A stretch of DNA of 64,000 nucleotides from Bombyx mori (GCF_030269925.1 NC_085112.1:16493501-16557500), one strand, 5' to 3'; positions 21,801 to 29,150 are shown, numbered from the stretch's first letter. Numbers and translations are program-made. The notes: generated by a model not told the origin, from the letters alone.

Positions 21801-24098
21801 AGATGTACTGACAGTGGTGTTGTTCCACAGGGCCCGCCCGGACTCGACGGCATGAAGGTGAGTCGCTCGGCGGCGTGTCTAGTGTAGTGTAGTGTAGCGC
21901 ACAGTGCACACGTGTATATTGGTTGTCTGATCCCGCGCAGGGCGCACAAGGCGAGCCCGGCTCCAAGGGGGAGCGCGGCGACCCCGGCCTGCCGGTACGT
22001 CACTTCACTCCTTTATTATTTACGAACGATTATTTATTTGCGAACTGAACACAACTTTGTACCAATTCCAGGGAACTGACGGTATTCCCGGTCAAGAGGT
22101 CAGTATCGCGGGGGGCGCGCGTGGACCACGAGATTGTGTGCCATATTAATGATTGTTTTCACTGCGTAGGGTCCGAAGGGCGACAAAGGCTACAAGGGGG
22201 AGCCAGTGAGTTATGGACGACACACTTTATGTATATTTTCTACTCGATCGCGTCACTAACTTTCAGTAAACTAACAAAGTACGCTGCACGTCACTAACCT
22301 TGTCTCTTGTACGCTTCCGGGATGATTCTCTTGCCAGTGGGCTTGCTCTCTCTTACTGGGTAATGATACATTTATAAACTAATGTCTTTGATACAGGTAC
22401 ATATAAAAGATATTCACTATAAGGGCACATTGAAGATATCTCCCTGTTTAGGCGCTGGATCCGTTATCGTTATTACTTCATTGCCAAATCTAGATGGTCT
22501 CGTGCCTTACGAATTCACGTTCTGCACAGTACCTACATAATGAATAAATAATTGATTCGAAGATATTCGATGTAGCGGTCTAGTGGTCACACGTAGACCG
22601 CGTGACTTGACGTGTATTTGACGAGTGGATGTGGCAGGGCCCGGTCGGCAAGCGCGGCAGGAAGGGCGACAAGGGCGACAAGGGCGAGCAGGGCGTGCCG
22701 GGGCTGGACGCGCCCTGCCCGCTGGGACACGACGGCCTGCCCCTGCCCGGCTGCGGCTGGAGACCCAACAAGGTGACTCGGCTTTCTTTACGGCTTCATT
22801 ATTGTGGTGTGCTTGTGTAGTTTTGTTGAATAATTTAATCAATACTTAGTTACTTTTTTATTTTTTAACTATCACAAACAATTAGTTCAGATGTTACTAA
22901 TATCTTTAAAATTAATATTTTATTACACAGCATTTTACAATTTTTATGTCGCTGTCTTGTGTCATGAATAATATACCTTTATATAGTATGTAACTGCTTC
23001 TATTACTATTATAATATTATATAAGGTGTCGGAACACAGAGTCGAAATTTGAGATGCGGCATCGAGAGCCGGGGGCTGGTGTCGTAATGCAGGGGGGGGG
23101 GAGGTGCGCGGCTACTTACAACCATATATTTTTAGCGACCGACATGTAAATACTAGAACAAGAAAAACAGGTTGATTCATAGCGTTGAAGTCGTCTCGAC
23201 GAGCGGGACAGCTCGAACCCTGCACGCAGCTAACAATTTGCTCTCATCAAATACTTACCTAACAAATGTTCACTAATTACTTCCACTATGTAGGAATAGC
23301 CTCGCGTAATAAAAAAAAGAAAAAACGCCTTGTGAGTCTGCACGGGTAGGTAACGCCACGCTGCCTATTTCTGCCGTGAAGCAGTAATGTGTTTCAGTAT
23401 GAAGGGTGGAACGGCGGTTGTACTGTAAAACTGAAACTTAGAACTCATGTCTCAAGGTCGGGGGCGCCATTGACGTTGCTGATGTCTATAGGCCCCGGTG
23501 ACCAATTAACATCGGATGGACTGTGAGCTCGTGCACCAATATTAGCAATAAAAAATAATTATTAGCACAAGCATTGAGTCTGAATGAATCAATCGACTCG
23601 GGAGCGGGGAACGGTAAGGAGCTTTCCCAGTAAGCTATCCTAGGTTGCCGGTGTCGGTGTGCACACGAGCACAAAGCACAGATACATGTTGAGACACCCA
23701 GGGCTGTCACAACTCCGGCGAACACGGCGCAAGTACGTTAAATCATATTTATGTAAAATGGTAAAGAAATAAGTACATTACGACAATGCTTAGGAAGCGA
23801 TTTTCTCAAGTTTCGACTTAGTAGGGCTGGTAGCAGGGAGGTAGCAGGGTGCATGTAGTGGTGGTAGTGGCGTTGTATTGATGCACGGGTGTGTGTGCGG
23901 TGTCCGCGACAGGAGTCGGTGCCGCTGCTGCCGCCGCGCGAGGGTGAGGCCGCGGGGGCGGGCGCGGGGGGAGAGCGCTCCGAGGAGGAGGACGAGGAGC
24001 CCGCGGAGGAGTACGAGGGACGCGAGGACGAGCTAGAGGCGCCGCGCGACTACGACGACTACACTGACAACTCGCATCTAACGCACCATCACGACTAA
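2912..24098 (+). CDS. MACIT collagen (type XIII/XXIII/XXV-like), 3' part of gene, multi-exon
   Basis: This is the 3' portion of a gene for a transmembrane, trimeric, partly shed collagen of the cell surface. The exons are mostly multiples of 9 bp, begin with a Gly codon and lie in phase 0 between good GT/AG sites. Reading order is COL1 (2912 to about 5770), NC2 (to 6701), COL2 (8120-13696), NC3 (14208-14791), COL3 (to about 22706), NC4 (about 22707-22772) and an acidic tail (23913-24098). NC4 reads L-D-A-P-C-P-L-G, then D-G-L-P-L-P-G-C, the cysteine pattern that ends vertebrate collagens XIII and XXV; this is the main reason for the family call. Drosophila and nematodes have single MACIT genes, so this is probably the moth orthologue. 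The membrane anchor is upstream of the window. The individual exons are listed separately; the join is my splice-site reading and not transcript evidence. Confidence 0.85.
3081..3488. repeat. Intronic interspersed repeat, block B
   Basis: The left part (AAGCTATTGCATAG onward) recurs at 35569-35660. The right part, ending in ATGCCACACGTG and a T run, recurs at 37072-37188. The palindrome-like GCTATTGCATAGC near the left end reappears inverted near the right end. This is probably a non-autonomous transposon, but I cannot assign the class. Confidence 0.6.
3744..3779 (+). CDS. Collagen exon, 36 bp
   Basis: The splice acceptor is 'ttgcag' and the donor is 'gtactt'. The exon is phase 0 at both ends and encodes [12 protein letters not shown], four clean triplets. 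Confidence 0.85.
3780..4203. other. Collagen intron, nothing else recognised
   Basis: AT-rich intron with no repeat or ORF of note. Confidence 0.5.
4204..4239 (+). CDS. Collagen exon, 36 bp
   Basis: The acceptor is 'tttcag' and the donor is 'gtaaga'. The exon is phase 0 and encodes [12 protein letters not shown]. Confidence 0.85.
4240..4881. other. Collagen intron, nothing else recognised
   Basis: No repeat family was recognised. A small local repetition of 'ctaacatgtg' type occurs around 4719-4760. Confidence 0.5.
4882..4917 (+). CDS. Collagen exon, 36 bp
   Basis: The acceptor is 'ttccag' and the donor is 'gttagt'. The exon is phase 0 and encodes [12 protein letters not shown]. Confidence 0.85.
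5347..5620 (+). repeat. Lepidopteran interspersed repeat
   Basis: It opens with CTAGCTGACCCGGCAGACGT, a start I know as very common in moth and butterfly genomes. It contains 'tctggacttccaca' and 'aattcaagacc', which belong to the same family, and ends near 'cagcaattcat'. The class (Helitron- or RTE-type) is not decidable here. Confidence 0.55.
5720..5791 (+). CDS. Collagen exon, COL1 end into NC2
   Basis: The acceptor is 'ttccag' and the donor is 'gtaaca'. The 72-bp phase 0 exon encodes [16 protein letters not shown] and then FDVFSAVK, where the triplet pattern stops and NC2 begins. Confidence 0.88.
5954..5992 (+). CDS. Possible small NC2 exon, 39 bp
   Basis: A pyrimidine-rich acceptor ending 'ttctcaag' and a 'gtagtc' donor bracket a phase 0 frame reading [13 protein letters not shown]. 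It would fit between the two flanking NC2 exons without a frame change. There is no Gly-X-Y to support it, so it may be an optional exon or chance. Confidence 0.3.
6157..6225 (+). CDS. Collagen NC2 exon, 69 bp
   Basis: The acceptor is 'ttgcag' and the donor is 'gtagac'. The exon is phase 0 and encodes a non-collagenous segment that starts [12 protein letters not shown] and ends EIIAVK. Its hydrophobic spacing (Val, Phe, Ile, Ile, Val) fits a short trimerising helix between collagen blocks. Confidence 0.75.
6226..6656. other. Collagen intron, nothing else recognised
   Basis: No repeat family or ORF of note was seen. Confidence 0.4.
6657..6701 (+). CDS. Collagen NC2 exon, 45 bp
   Basis: The acceptor is 'ctgcag' and the donor is 'gtcagt'. 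The exon is phase 0, encodes [15 protein letters not shown], and includes an N-glycosylation sequon (Asn-Ile-Ser). It is followed directly by COL2. Confidence 0.75.
6702..8119. other. Collagen intron with a (CT)24 microsatellite
   Basis: A pure CT run lies at 6779-6826. The remainder is AT-rich and shows no gene or known repeat. Confidence 0.5.
6779..6826. repeat. (CT)24 microsatellite
   Basis: Uninterrupted dinucleotide run inside a collagen intron. Confidence 0.97.
8120..8299 (+). CDS. Collagen exon, start of COL2 (180 bp)
   Basis: The acceptor is 'ttccag' and the donor is 'gtaaag'. This phase 0 exon encodes 60 residues of almost perfect Gly-Pro-Pro-rich repeat, beginning [19 protein letters not shown] and ending GPLGHK. 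It is the largest collagenous exon here. Confidence 0.93.
8510..8615 (+). CDS. Collagen exon with triplet interruption, phase 1 end
   Basis: The acceptor is 'ttccag' and the donor is 'gtaaca'. It encodes [11 protein letters not shown], then an interruption that includes [16 protein letters not shown], then GPPGPPGPP plus the first G of the next Gly codon. It is the only internal exon here that ends in phase 1, which sets up the choice between the next two exons. Confidence 0.88.
8616..9081. other. Collagen intron, nothing else recognised
   Basis: AT-rich with no recognised repeat. Confidence 0.5.
9082..9179 (+). CDS. Collagen exon, basic alternative A (98 bp)
   Basis: It starts in phase 1 and ends in phase 0 before 'gtaact'. 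With the G from the previous exon it reads [13 protein letters not shown], then [18 protein letters not shown]. The acceptor (…tgtgtgaag) has a poor pyrimidine tract, which fits regulated inclusion. Its phases are the same as those of the exon at 13373-13461, so the two cannot both be included in frame without a further exon between them. Confidence 0.75.
9219..9243. repeat. (GCATC)5 short tandem repeat
   Basis: Five perfect pentamer units just downstream of a collagen exon donor. Confidence 0.9.
9497..10379 (+). repeat. Lepidopteran interspersed repeat, possibly Helitron/MITE type
   Basis: It opens with 'aaagctgaagggttggtttg', continues through 'cgcgcaaatctccggaacta' and 'gataccaggatc' segments, and closes with ACGCGGACGAAGTCGCGGGC followed by AAAAGCTA. 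Beginning and end match a repeat that is abundant in moths. No transposase is encoded. The span could be two neighbouring repeats instead of one. Confidence 0.5.
10466..10722 (-). repeat. SINE body fragment (Bm1-like), head missing
   Basis: The T run at about 10466-10479 is the A tail of a - strand insertion. The rest matches the body of the full-length SINE at 32465-32907, including ACTGGAGCCCATAGACATCT and the 'aaatgcgccacccacct' segment. The tRNA-like head is absent. Confidence 0.8.
10723..13372. other. Long AT-rich collagen intron segment
   Basis: No coding exon is supported in it. It holds a near-perfect palindrome (10990-11021), a GT-rich stretch near 12900-12940 and a GC-rich patch at about 12970-13020 that resembles an exon but does not keep frame. 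Confidence 0.5.
10990..11021. repeat. Palindrome, 15-nt perfect arms
   Basis: AATAAGACCACAAAT is followed after two bases by its exact reverse complement. It could form a cruciform or an RNA hairpin in the intron, or be a transposon footprint. Confidence 0.9.
13373..13461 (+). CDS. Collagen exon, neutral alternative B (89 bp)
   Basis: It starts in phase 1 after 'caccag' and ends in phase 0 before 'gtcagt'. It encodes [G][18 protein letters not shown] and continues with Gly-Val-Pro-Gly-Pro-Pro-Gly-Lys-Pro. Same phases as 9082-9179 but without the C-terminal basic cluster. Confidence 0.85.
13562..13696 (+). CDS. Collagen exon, end of COL2 (135 bp)
   Basis: The acceptor is 'tttacag' and the donor is 'gtaagc'. 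The phase 0 exon encodes 45 residues of unbroken triplets, from [16 protein letters not shown] to [12 protein letters not shown]. Confidence 0.93.
14208..14234 (+). CDS. Collagen NC3 micro-exon, 27 bp, basic
   Basis: A strong acceptor ('cggctcccctccag') and donor 'gtaact' bracket KYRKLRRRQ in phase 0. The sequence contains R-K-L-R and L-R-R-R, the R-X-X-R form cut by furin-type convertases. MACIT collagens are known to be shed by such enzymes, although the classical site is near the membrane. Confidence 0.65.
14644..14667 (+). CDS. Possible collagen NC3 micro-exon, 24 bp
   Basis: The acceptor '…tttcgagggag' is weak and the donor 'gtgagc' is strong. The phase 0 frame encodes VATTNYEQ and links to the next exon in frame. 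Confidence 0.45.
14753..14791 (+). CDS. Collagen NC3 exon, 39 bp
   Basis: The acceptor is 'cttgcag' and the donor is 'gtgagt'. The phase 0 exon encodes [13 protein letters not shown]. Confidence 0.75.
14792..16028. other. Collagen intron, nothing else recognised
   Basis: A GC-rich local repetition of 'cgacacgccg' type occurs at 15228-15290. No gene was seen. Confidence 0.5.
16029..16356 (+). repeat. LINE 3' end with A tail
   Basis: The segment CTCGCCGGATCTTCTCAGTG is shared with the 3'UTR of the jockey-like LINE at 31740, and in reverse with 35893-36288. It ends 'gctttagcttaggtagg' plus nine A residues. It is a 5'-truncated retrotransposon insertion within the intron. Confidence 0.8.
16581..16685 (+). 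CDS. Collagen exon, start of COL3 (105 bp)
   Basis: The acceptor is 'gttcag' and the donor is 'gtaagt'. The phase 0 exon encodes ML followed by [16 protein letters not shown] and [15 protein letters not shown]. Confidence 0.93.
17037..17081 (+). CDS. Collagen exon, 45 bp
   Basis: The acceptor is 'tttcag' and the donor is 'gtaagt'. The phase 0 exon encodes [15 protein letters not shown]. Confidence 0.92.
17550..18100 (-). pseudogene. Diverged R1-clade LINE 3' relic
   Basis: It is similar on the - strand to the C-terminal ORF2/3'UTR part of the element at 61866-63913. Shared runs include GAGATGATGGACTCTCAGAA against GAGATGGTGGACTCGCAGAA, and the 'accggttgctctt' piece. It is much more diverged than the copies at 33730 and 61866, so it is an old insertion in the collagen intron. 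Confidence 0.6.
18125..18790 (-). pseudogene. Probable mariner-like transposase relic
   Basis: In - strand frames with stops, a stretch reads roughly [12 protein letters not shown] then G-H-P-A-S-V-T. It is followed later by [17 protein letters not shown]. This order resembles the N-terminal half of insect mariner transposases. It is badly broken and no DDE core can be traced. A protein search with frameshift tolerance would confirm or reject it. Confidence 0.45.
18952..19005 (+). CDS. Collagen exon, 54 bp, last shared exon of both isoforms
   Basis: The acceptor is 'tttatag' and the donor is 'gtgagt'. The phase 0 exon encodes [18 protein letters not shown]. Either the terminal exon at 19460 or the exon at 21831 can follow in frame. 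Confidence 0.9.
19378..19430. repeat. GC/GT-rich simple repeat before the alternative terminal exon
   Basis: A run of 'gcgcgt' units drifts into 'gtgtgc' units, about 30 bases before the acceptor at 19459. Z-DNA-forming alternation may affect its use. Confidence 0.7.
19460..19495 (+). CDS. Alternative terminal exon of the collagen gene (short isoform)
   Basis: After acceptor 'gtgcag' the phase 0 frame reads [11 protein letters not shown] and stops (TAG 19493-19495). Joined to GRR it would end the protein within COL3, without the NC4 cysteines. The long, polyadenylation-signal-containing stretch that follows supports its use as a real 3' end. Confidence 0.7.
   Translation, partial: DNRWPPEFAFT
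19496..21480 (+). other. Probable 3'UTR of the short collagen isoform
   Basis: AATAAA signals lie at 19813-19818, 21136-21141 and 21463-21468. A Pumilio-type TGTAAATA occurs at 19735-19742. ORFs in this stretch, including one of 147 codons on the - strand, show no domain. Confidence 0.5.
21831..21857 (+). CDS. Collagen exon, 27 bp
   Basis: The acceptor is 'ttccacag' and the donor is 'gtgagt'. The phase 0 exon encodes GPPGLDGMK and is the first exon specific to the long isoform. Confidence 0.92.
21941..21994 (+). CDS. Collagen exon, 54 bp
   Basis: The acceptor is 'gcgcag' and the donor is 'gtacgt'. The phase 0 exon encodes [18 protein letters not shown]. Confidence 0.93.
22072..22098 (+). 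CDS. Collagen exon, 27 bp
   Basis: The acceptor is 'ttccag' and the donor is 'gtcagt'. The phase 0 exon encodes GTDGIPGQE. Confidence 0.92.
22170..22205 (+). CDS. Collagen exon, 36 bp
   Basis: The acceptor is 'gcgtag' and the donor is 'gtgagt'. The phase 0 exon encodes [12 protein letters not shown]. Confidence 0.92.
22206..22637. other. Collagen intron, nothing else recognised
   Basis: No repeat or ORF of note. Confidence 0.5.
22638..22772 (+). CDS. Collagen exon, COL3 end and NC4 cysteine domain (135 bp)
   Basis: The acceptor is 'tggcag' and the donor is 'gtgact'; phase 0. Seven triplets rich in Lys-Gly-Asp are followed by [19 protein letters not shown] and RPNK. The two cysteines around D-G-L-P are the hallmark C-terminus of collagens XIII and XXV and identify the gene family. 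In vertebrates the protein ends a few residues later; here an extra exon follows. Confidence 0.95.
23187..23558 (+). repeat. Diverged tRNA-derived SINE (Bm1-like)
   Basis: It starts with 'gaagtcgtc', as the head of the intact copy at 32907 does, then shows a heavily mutated tRNA-like part. The body carries GAAGCAGTAATG, 'ggcgccattgacgtt' and 'gatgtctatagg', and it ends 'ttagcaataaaaaata'. Inserted in a collagen intron in the sense direction. Confidence 0.75.
23913..24098 (+). CDS. Last collagen exon, acidic C-terminal tail
   Basis: After acceptor 'gcgacag' the phase 0 frame gives 61 residues. It starts [15 protein letters not shown], has a very acidic centre ([16 protein letters not shown]), then a tyrosine/aspartate run ([11 protein letters not shown]), and ends HLTHHHD with stop TAA at 24096-24098. 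The tyrosines lie in acidic surroundings, as tyrosine-sulfation sites do. Such a tail after NC4 is not part of the vertebrate proteins I know. Confidence 0.8.
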   Translation, partial: ESVPLLPPREGEAAGAGAGGERSEEEDEEPAEEYEGREDELEAPRDYDDYTDNSHLTHHHD

Positions 24099-25425
24099 CA
24101 CACAGACACACACACACACACAGCACACGTTCATGCTTCCTCACGCGCACACATTTCGACTCATCACATCTTTTCTTAATTCCTTTATACATTTTTCTCC
24201 CGAAGCCTGAAGATCTCTATTCTTATTCTAACTGTCCACTGTCGCTCTGAACAAAGATCAGAGCTCTGGTGCTCATCTCCACTTCACGTTGTGGGTCACG
24301 GCGTTCTCGGACCTCATCACGAGGAATCAACTACCAAATGTCCTCACTTCTCTCTTCCCTCCATCTCCCTCCCACACCACACAGTACTAAAACTCGGCGC
24401 ACTCCTCGGCAGCGAGTGCTAGCGGAGCGGCCGCCGCCTACAGTGCTACAGTGAGAATACTCTCAGCCTAATGTACTTGTAACCTTGATGTTATATTCAC
24501 AGTCTAATGTACTTGTAATATAAATCTGTAGGTACTTTGCATGCATGCCACTTATTAACGGTTTGTTTTGTTTATTTATTTAATTAATAGTACAAACAAA
24601 GTAATCTCTAATTCAAAACATGATAAATGCAACGATAAATGAAAGAATTTTCACTGCAGCTTTTTTTACTTACACAATACGAAAATACTGTTTTCCGACC
24701 AATCTACATCAGACCAAAATACAATTAGAAAAGCTTACATCCAATATTTTTATTATGTTTGCATTTGATTTTACTTAATTACATTATTTAATTTCTATAA
24801 TTCCGAGAAGTATATTGTATATCTCAAACAGATTGTTGAATGCGTACAGGAGGCAATGATGCAGTGGGTGCGACGCCGGCTCGACGCGGACAACGACCTG
24901 CCTCTCTGAAACTCTACCGCGCTCTACACCTCTACACCTTTCTGTCAGAGTCGACTTTTACAAACAAATATCATTTTCTTATCTGTTTTAGGCGAACATC
25001 TATACTTGTTCATACATTCATTCTGTATAAAAATGAACGTCTAATACAAATGTGTCAGTGAGCTCGTACAATAACTACTGTAAATATTAGAGGTACTCCT
25101 TCTTAGTAGAAACGACTTGTAATATTTGTACGGGATGCTTCTGTATATTGCGGGTTACAGGAGCCTCGTTGGGAGCGGTTCTCTGTGTACTGAGTTTGTC
25201 ATTGCATTGTTGTATCATTAATTATTCTAATGAAATACTAAATGTAAATATGTAAGCAGCGCTCACCCGAGCCCGTGTCTGAATGCAATGAATGAGACTG
25301 GACGAGTGCGTCGGGTCGCGAGGTGCTCACAATATTGTTATGAGAGCGTGTTGCTTCACTCTGTACATAATGTTATTACTTACAACTTGTTTCGTACTGA
25401 ATAAATCGTATTTTGGAACAAAACT
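24099..25425 (+). other. 3'UTR of the long collagen isoform
   Basis: It ends around the AATAAA at 25400-25405. Pumilio-type TGTAAATA motifs lie at 25079-25086 and 25243-25250. No other gene was seen. Confidence 0.6.
25400..25405 (+). terminator. Polyadenylation signal AATAAA (long collagen transcript)
   Basis: Canonical hexamer about 1.3 kb after the long-isoform stop codon, in a T-rich context. Confidence 0.55.
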
Positions 25426-26152
25426 GATATTTTATTGTAATAAATATATTTATCCTAAACTGTAACACGATCAAATCTCAGGTACGCCGCCAGTGCAGCA
25501 GATGCTAGCTAGCCGGTAGCTCTTTGCAGCGGCCACACATCGCTGCGAATCATCAATACTCCATTGAAATGTTACATGAGCTTTGCATTTTTTAGAGGAC
25601 GCAATTTTATTTTTGAGTCATATGTGGGGGTCAATAGAAGCTTAGCTTAAGATAACAATAGAAGCTTGTGGGGTCACCGCCCTTGTCCCCCGGCCGCCAT
25701 CTTGAAAAAAAGGGTTAAAATACTTTTCGCGATATCTCGGAAACTATGCGGCTTAGAAAAAAATTGTAGTCATAATTTGTAACAAATTGTTTTGCCTACA
25801 AATATGCTTATATAACTTTTGCTCTTTTAAAATTAAAGAAGTTATAAGCAAAAAAGTAAGAAAAGTGTTATAAAAATTTTTTGCTCTATAACTTTTATTT
25901 AATACATTTTACAAAAAAATCTCCTCCGACAAAACTTGGCCACAGCCTGGACCATTGAAGAAAAGTCGATTAGAGTAGGTAGCTAATAAGTGATTAAAAA
26001 TATTATGATGTCGAGGATTACCTTATAAGCAAGATGTCCGTGGAGTAGACCTACTGGATACAACACAAAAACAAAGCGCCTACAGACTCTACCTCATAGG
26101 CGGCGGGAAAAAGAGTTAGAATGAATAAGTAAAGTTCTACGATTTTTTTTTT
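25426..26152. other. Intergenic repeat-like DNA
   Basis: No ORF. A piece with 'gcgatatctcggaaacta' and A/T-rich runs looks like transposon-derived sequence, but I cannot name the family. Confidence 0.35.
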
Positions 26153-26208
26153 GAAGTGAAACTTCTTTGGGCGCATGAGGGTAAAATTTTTATAGAACGT
26201 CACGCAGG

Positions 26209-28684
26209 TACCGGTAAAATGGGGCGATTAGGGATTGAAAGGCGAATCGGGAAAAAACCGGGAAAATCTTTCGACGCTCAATATAAGTTTTATATTCGTT
26301 GCAAAATCTTCCATTTTTTTGTAGTTTAATAGTAGAATGTTGAAAGTTCACAAAACAACTCTGAATATGCATGATAATAGCTGCTAACTTATAAAAAATC
26401 GCGTTTGAAATTAACTTCCTGTGGTGGTCATTATTTTAGTGCTAGAAACTTTGCTCTCTTTTATTTATTTGATAATAATAGAACACGACTATGATTTATA
26501 AACGTTATTTAGTGTTTGAACCAATATATATATTAAAGGTAAGTCTCAGTTGTTATTGGTTTTAATGTATTTGATTAAATAAAAATACATGTAAAAATCT
26601 GTTGTTTTTGGGGATATTGGGGACGTGTTAGGTACAAATAACAACGAAAAAGGGGTCAATTGGGATGAGAATACGTGAAATGGAAACGAGCTAAGTATAA
26701 ATAGGTACAGGTTTGTAGGGTTGTCTATGTAGTTATAACAATATTTTTTAAATTTGTTGGTAAAAATCTGGTTTATCGAAGAGAAATTGAGAATAAGTCT
26801 TTATTTGAAATAGATAAGCAATTTAATATAAGTAAGTCGATTTTGCAGAGACATGTAACAAGATCAATGAAATCTCAAGGTGGACAAAAATGTCTAAGTA
26901 ATACATAATAAAATATTTAATATCTGTTCAGAGTGGGGGTATTCATCTGATTAATCCATGGAATAACCGACACACCTAATCTCTTAACCCAGATAGAAAT
27001 ATCAGCCCCTAAGTACTTACCAAGAACGGAGAAATATAAACCGTTTCTAAGAAAGCCCACTATATATGTATATATATATATATTGTTGTTACTGCACTGT
27101 CGATTGCACCTATAATTGAGGTGATGTCTGCCATGTACTTTTGTCAGTTTTTCAATTTTTTTTATTGATGATCACTTTGTTGGTGCAACTAAATAAATAA
27201 ATAAATTAAAACTATATATAAAAATAAAAGTAGTGCCAACCCTAGCAAAGGACATCGGGCACCTTTGTATGGGACACTTACCTACAGCGAACAAAAATGA
27301 AATTAGGTCTGGTGGATAGGCAATTGAATCTAGTTTACAATGGTATAGGTCCCATATCTGTGAGCCGTGGGAATAAGGAGAAACTGGACATTAAAAAAAT
27401 ATATTTTTTTTTACTTTTTTGTGCAATAATTCAAGAGGAAAAAAGGAATAAAAAAAACATGTTTTTCTCTTTACTTTTATTCTGCCGCATCCAAATCTAC
27501 AAGAGTTTCGTCTAAAAACGCCGCAGGTGCGTGAAATTCTTCTTGATATATAGCCCAAGATAAAAAGTATACCACACTGGCGATGTGCGCGCAACTCCCT
27601 ACAGTGCGGCGGCCGTGTATACAGGAACAGTAATACCCTTCGAGGCTTTGTCTTCCTTGCAATGCCGGATTTATTAGTATATATGTATAATAGCGTTTTG
27701 CTCTTATGTGACGAGACTGTATTCTGCCTCGTATTAATATTTTATTTTCTACCAACTCTCTGCGATGGTATAATTCCATTATATACACTCCGTTTGGCCG
27801 CATGTGTTCATGGCAATAAGATTTGGCCAATTTCAAATGGTATATTCCCAAGGTAAATAAAAATAGCTCGTCGTAAGTTAATTGTGGAAAATCTCTTAAT
27901 TCGGGATTGTTTGCCTCTATCGGCGTGAATGCAACTCTTTGCCTGTTTAAGTTGTTTCGAATCACGTAATCAGCCAATTCATTTTCTCTATTTATATTCT
28001 CATTTATTATATTTATAAACTCTGCGGCATGAGCGTTATCTCTATATGGCTGATAAGTGGCATTGATAAGTGCTGCAGTTATTTTAAAATCAGTCATCAT
28101 ATTTGTAAGCGCTACCTACATGTAGCTACCTGCGCGAGCGCAACCAAACCTGTTTTACGACAATGGGCGAGAAAGAGAACGCAACATGCACACCCACTTA
28201 TCGGATATCAGTCAGGTTGACTTTACGAAAATACCACGGAGTGATATTTTAACTTACTGAGCGGTCATATTTAGTAATTAGGACAAATAGTCAACTTAAA
28301 ATATGAATTTCATTTTACTTTTATTTCCATTTTCCCATTGTTATGAATTAAAATAACCACATAATATTAAATATGATTGGAAGCACTATGATTTAAAAGT
28401 GTTTTGGTTTATGTTCGCGACTTTAAAAAAAGCGGGTAAAAAACGCCCAATGATCTTTCTCATTTCGTCCCAATTAACCGCAATTTTCAGGTAAATAGGG
28501 ATTACACATATTTTTGCATTTTTTGCTTAAACTGGAATGCTAGTTGCATAATTTTAAATTAGACAACAAAGATGCCCCCAAGACTCAATCATTTTGATCC
28601 TGATATAGCATTATATACATCAACAACTACCTTAAAATTGCTCATAAAGTTGGAATTTGTCCCTAATCGCCCCATTTTACGGTA
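26209..28684. mobile_element. DNA transposon with terminal inverted repeats TACCG(G)TAAAATGGGGCG
   Basis: The left end, TACCGGTAAAATGGGGCGAT, and the right end read backwards, TACCGTAAAATGGGGCGATT, match over about 24 bases with one extra G. Between them lies a - strand ORF with a SWIM zinc finger (27477-28100). The TIR resembles the ends at about 45577-47175. The flanking TA may be the target duplication. Confidence 0.65.
27477..28100 (-). CDS. SWIM zinc-finger protein, C-terminal part of a DDE-type transposon protein
   Basis: This 207-aa ORF has two halves. The first has the pattern H-A-A-E-F-I-N..N-E-L-A-D-Y-V-I-R-N-N-L-N-R, then D-F-P-Q-L-T-Y-D-E-L. The second carries R-I-Q-S-R-H and YYCSCIHGRRTVGSCAHIAS, a C-X-C-X(n)-C-X-H SWIM zinc finger (about residues 155-175). 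I recall this order from C-termini of insect proteins that join a DDE_4-type nuclease to a SWIM domain (ISL2EU-like transposons). The nuclease part is missing here, so it is either an exon of a split gene or a truncated copy. Its position inside a TIR pair supports transposon origin. Confidence 0.6.
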   Translation of the reverse strand: MMTDFKITAALINATYQPYRDNAHAAEFINIINENINRENELADYVIRNNLNRQRVAFTPIEANNPELRDFPQLTYDELFLFTLGIYHLKLAKSYCHEHMRPNGVYIMELYHRRELVENKILIRGRIQSRHIRAKRYYTYILINPALQGRQSLEGYYCSCIHGRRTVGSCAHIASVVYFLSWAIYQEEFHAPAAFLDETLVDLDAAE

Positions 28685-28975
28685 TGCAACGGAAGTGACA
28701 TCAAACTACTATTGAAATTAAATACTTGTCAAATGTCAGTAGTAGTAGTTGTTGTATTTTTCCAACTGGAAAGGCTATCAAAGGGTATCATACCATACAG
28801 CCTAATATTTTATAATCTTTTTGTGAAAAATGTTAATAGGAATTGAAATGAAATGAAAAGAATTTGGAACATTAAGCAAATAGCATGAAATTAAATTAGT
28901 CAATTCAATTGGTAAAATATTAGTCATTTACAATTTAGAAATCTAAACATAATGTGACTGTCAACACTGAGGTTT

Positions 28976-29150
28976 GAGATTGACATTTGACAAACTTTTG
29001 GCAGGAACATATCTTCCTTTTTTCCTTCCTCTAAGTCTCGGAAATCTAAAGTTTTAGATTTGTATAAATATAAGCAAGACTTATAAATTAGTTCGCCAAA
29101 AAAGTTTCACTTCTGACATGTGTACTTTGTACGCACGCACTTTTTTTTTC
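28976..29150 (+). repeat. 5' region of a THAP-type transposon (partial)
   Basis: It matches the reverse strand of 45318-45482 closely, including ATGTGTACTTTGTACGCACG, the first codons of the THAP ORF at 45341. Here the ORF is cut off after about 14 codons by a T-rich run. Confidence 0.75.

Larger units (their letters stand above)
26153..29113. mobile_element. Outer inverted-repeat pair of a THAP-type DNA transposon, with nested element
   Basis: GAAGTGAAACTTCTTTGGGC at 26153 is mirrored by CGCCAAAAAAGTTTCACTTC at 29094-29113. Sequence beyond the right end (28976-29145) recurs inverted at 45318-45482, next to a THAP-domain start. The pair may be the two ends of one element that has the 26209-28684 element inside it, or ends of two separate copies. 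Confidence 0.45.

Noticed and set aside
27062..27085. TATATATA run as a promoter
   Set aside because: Simple AT repeat in transposon DNA with no gene start nearby.
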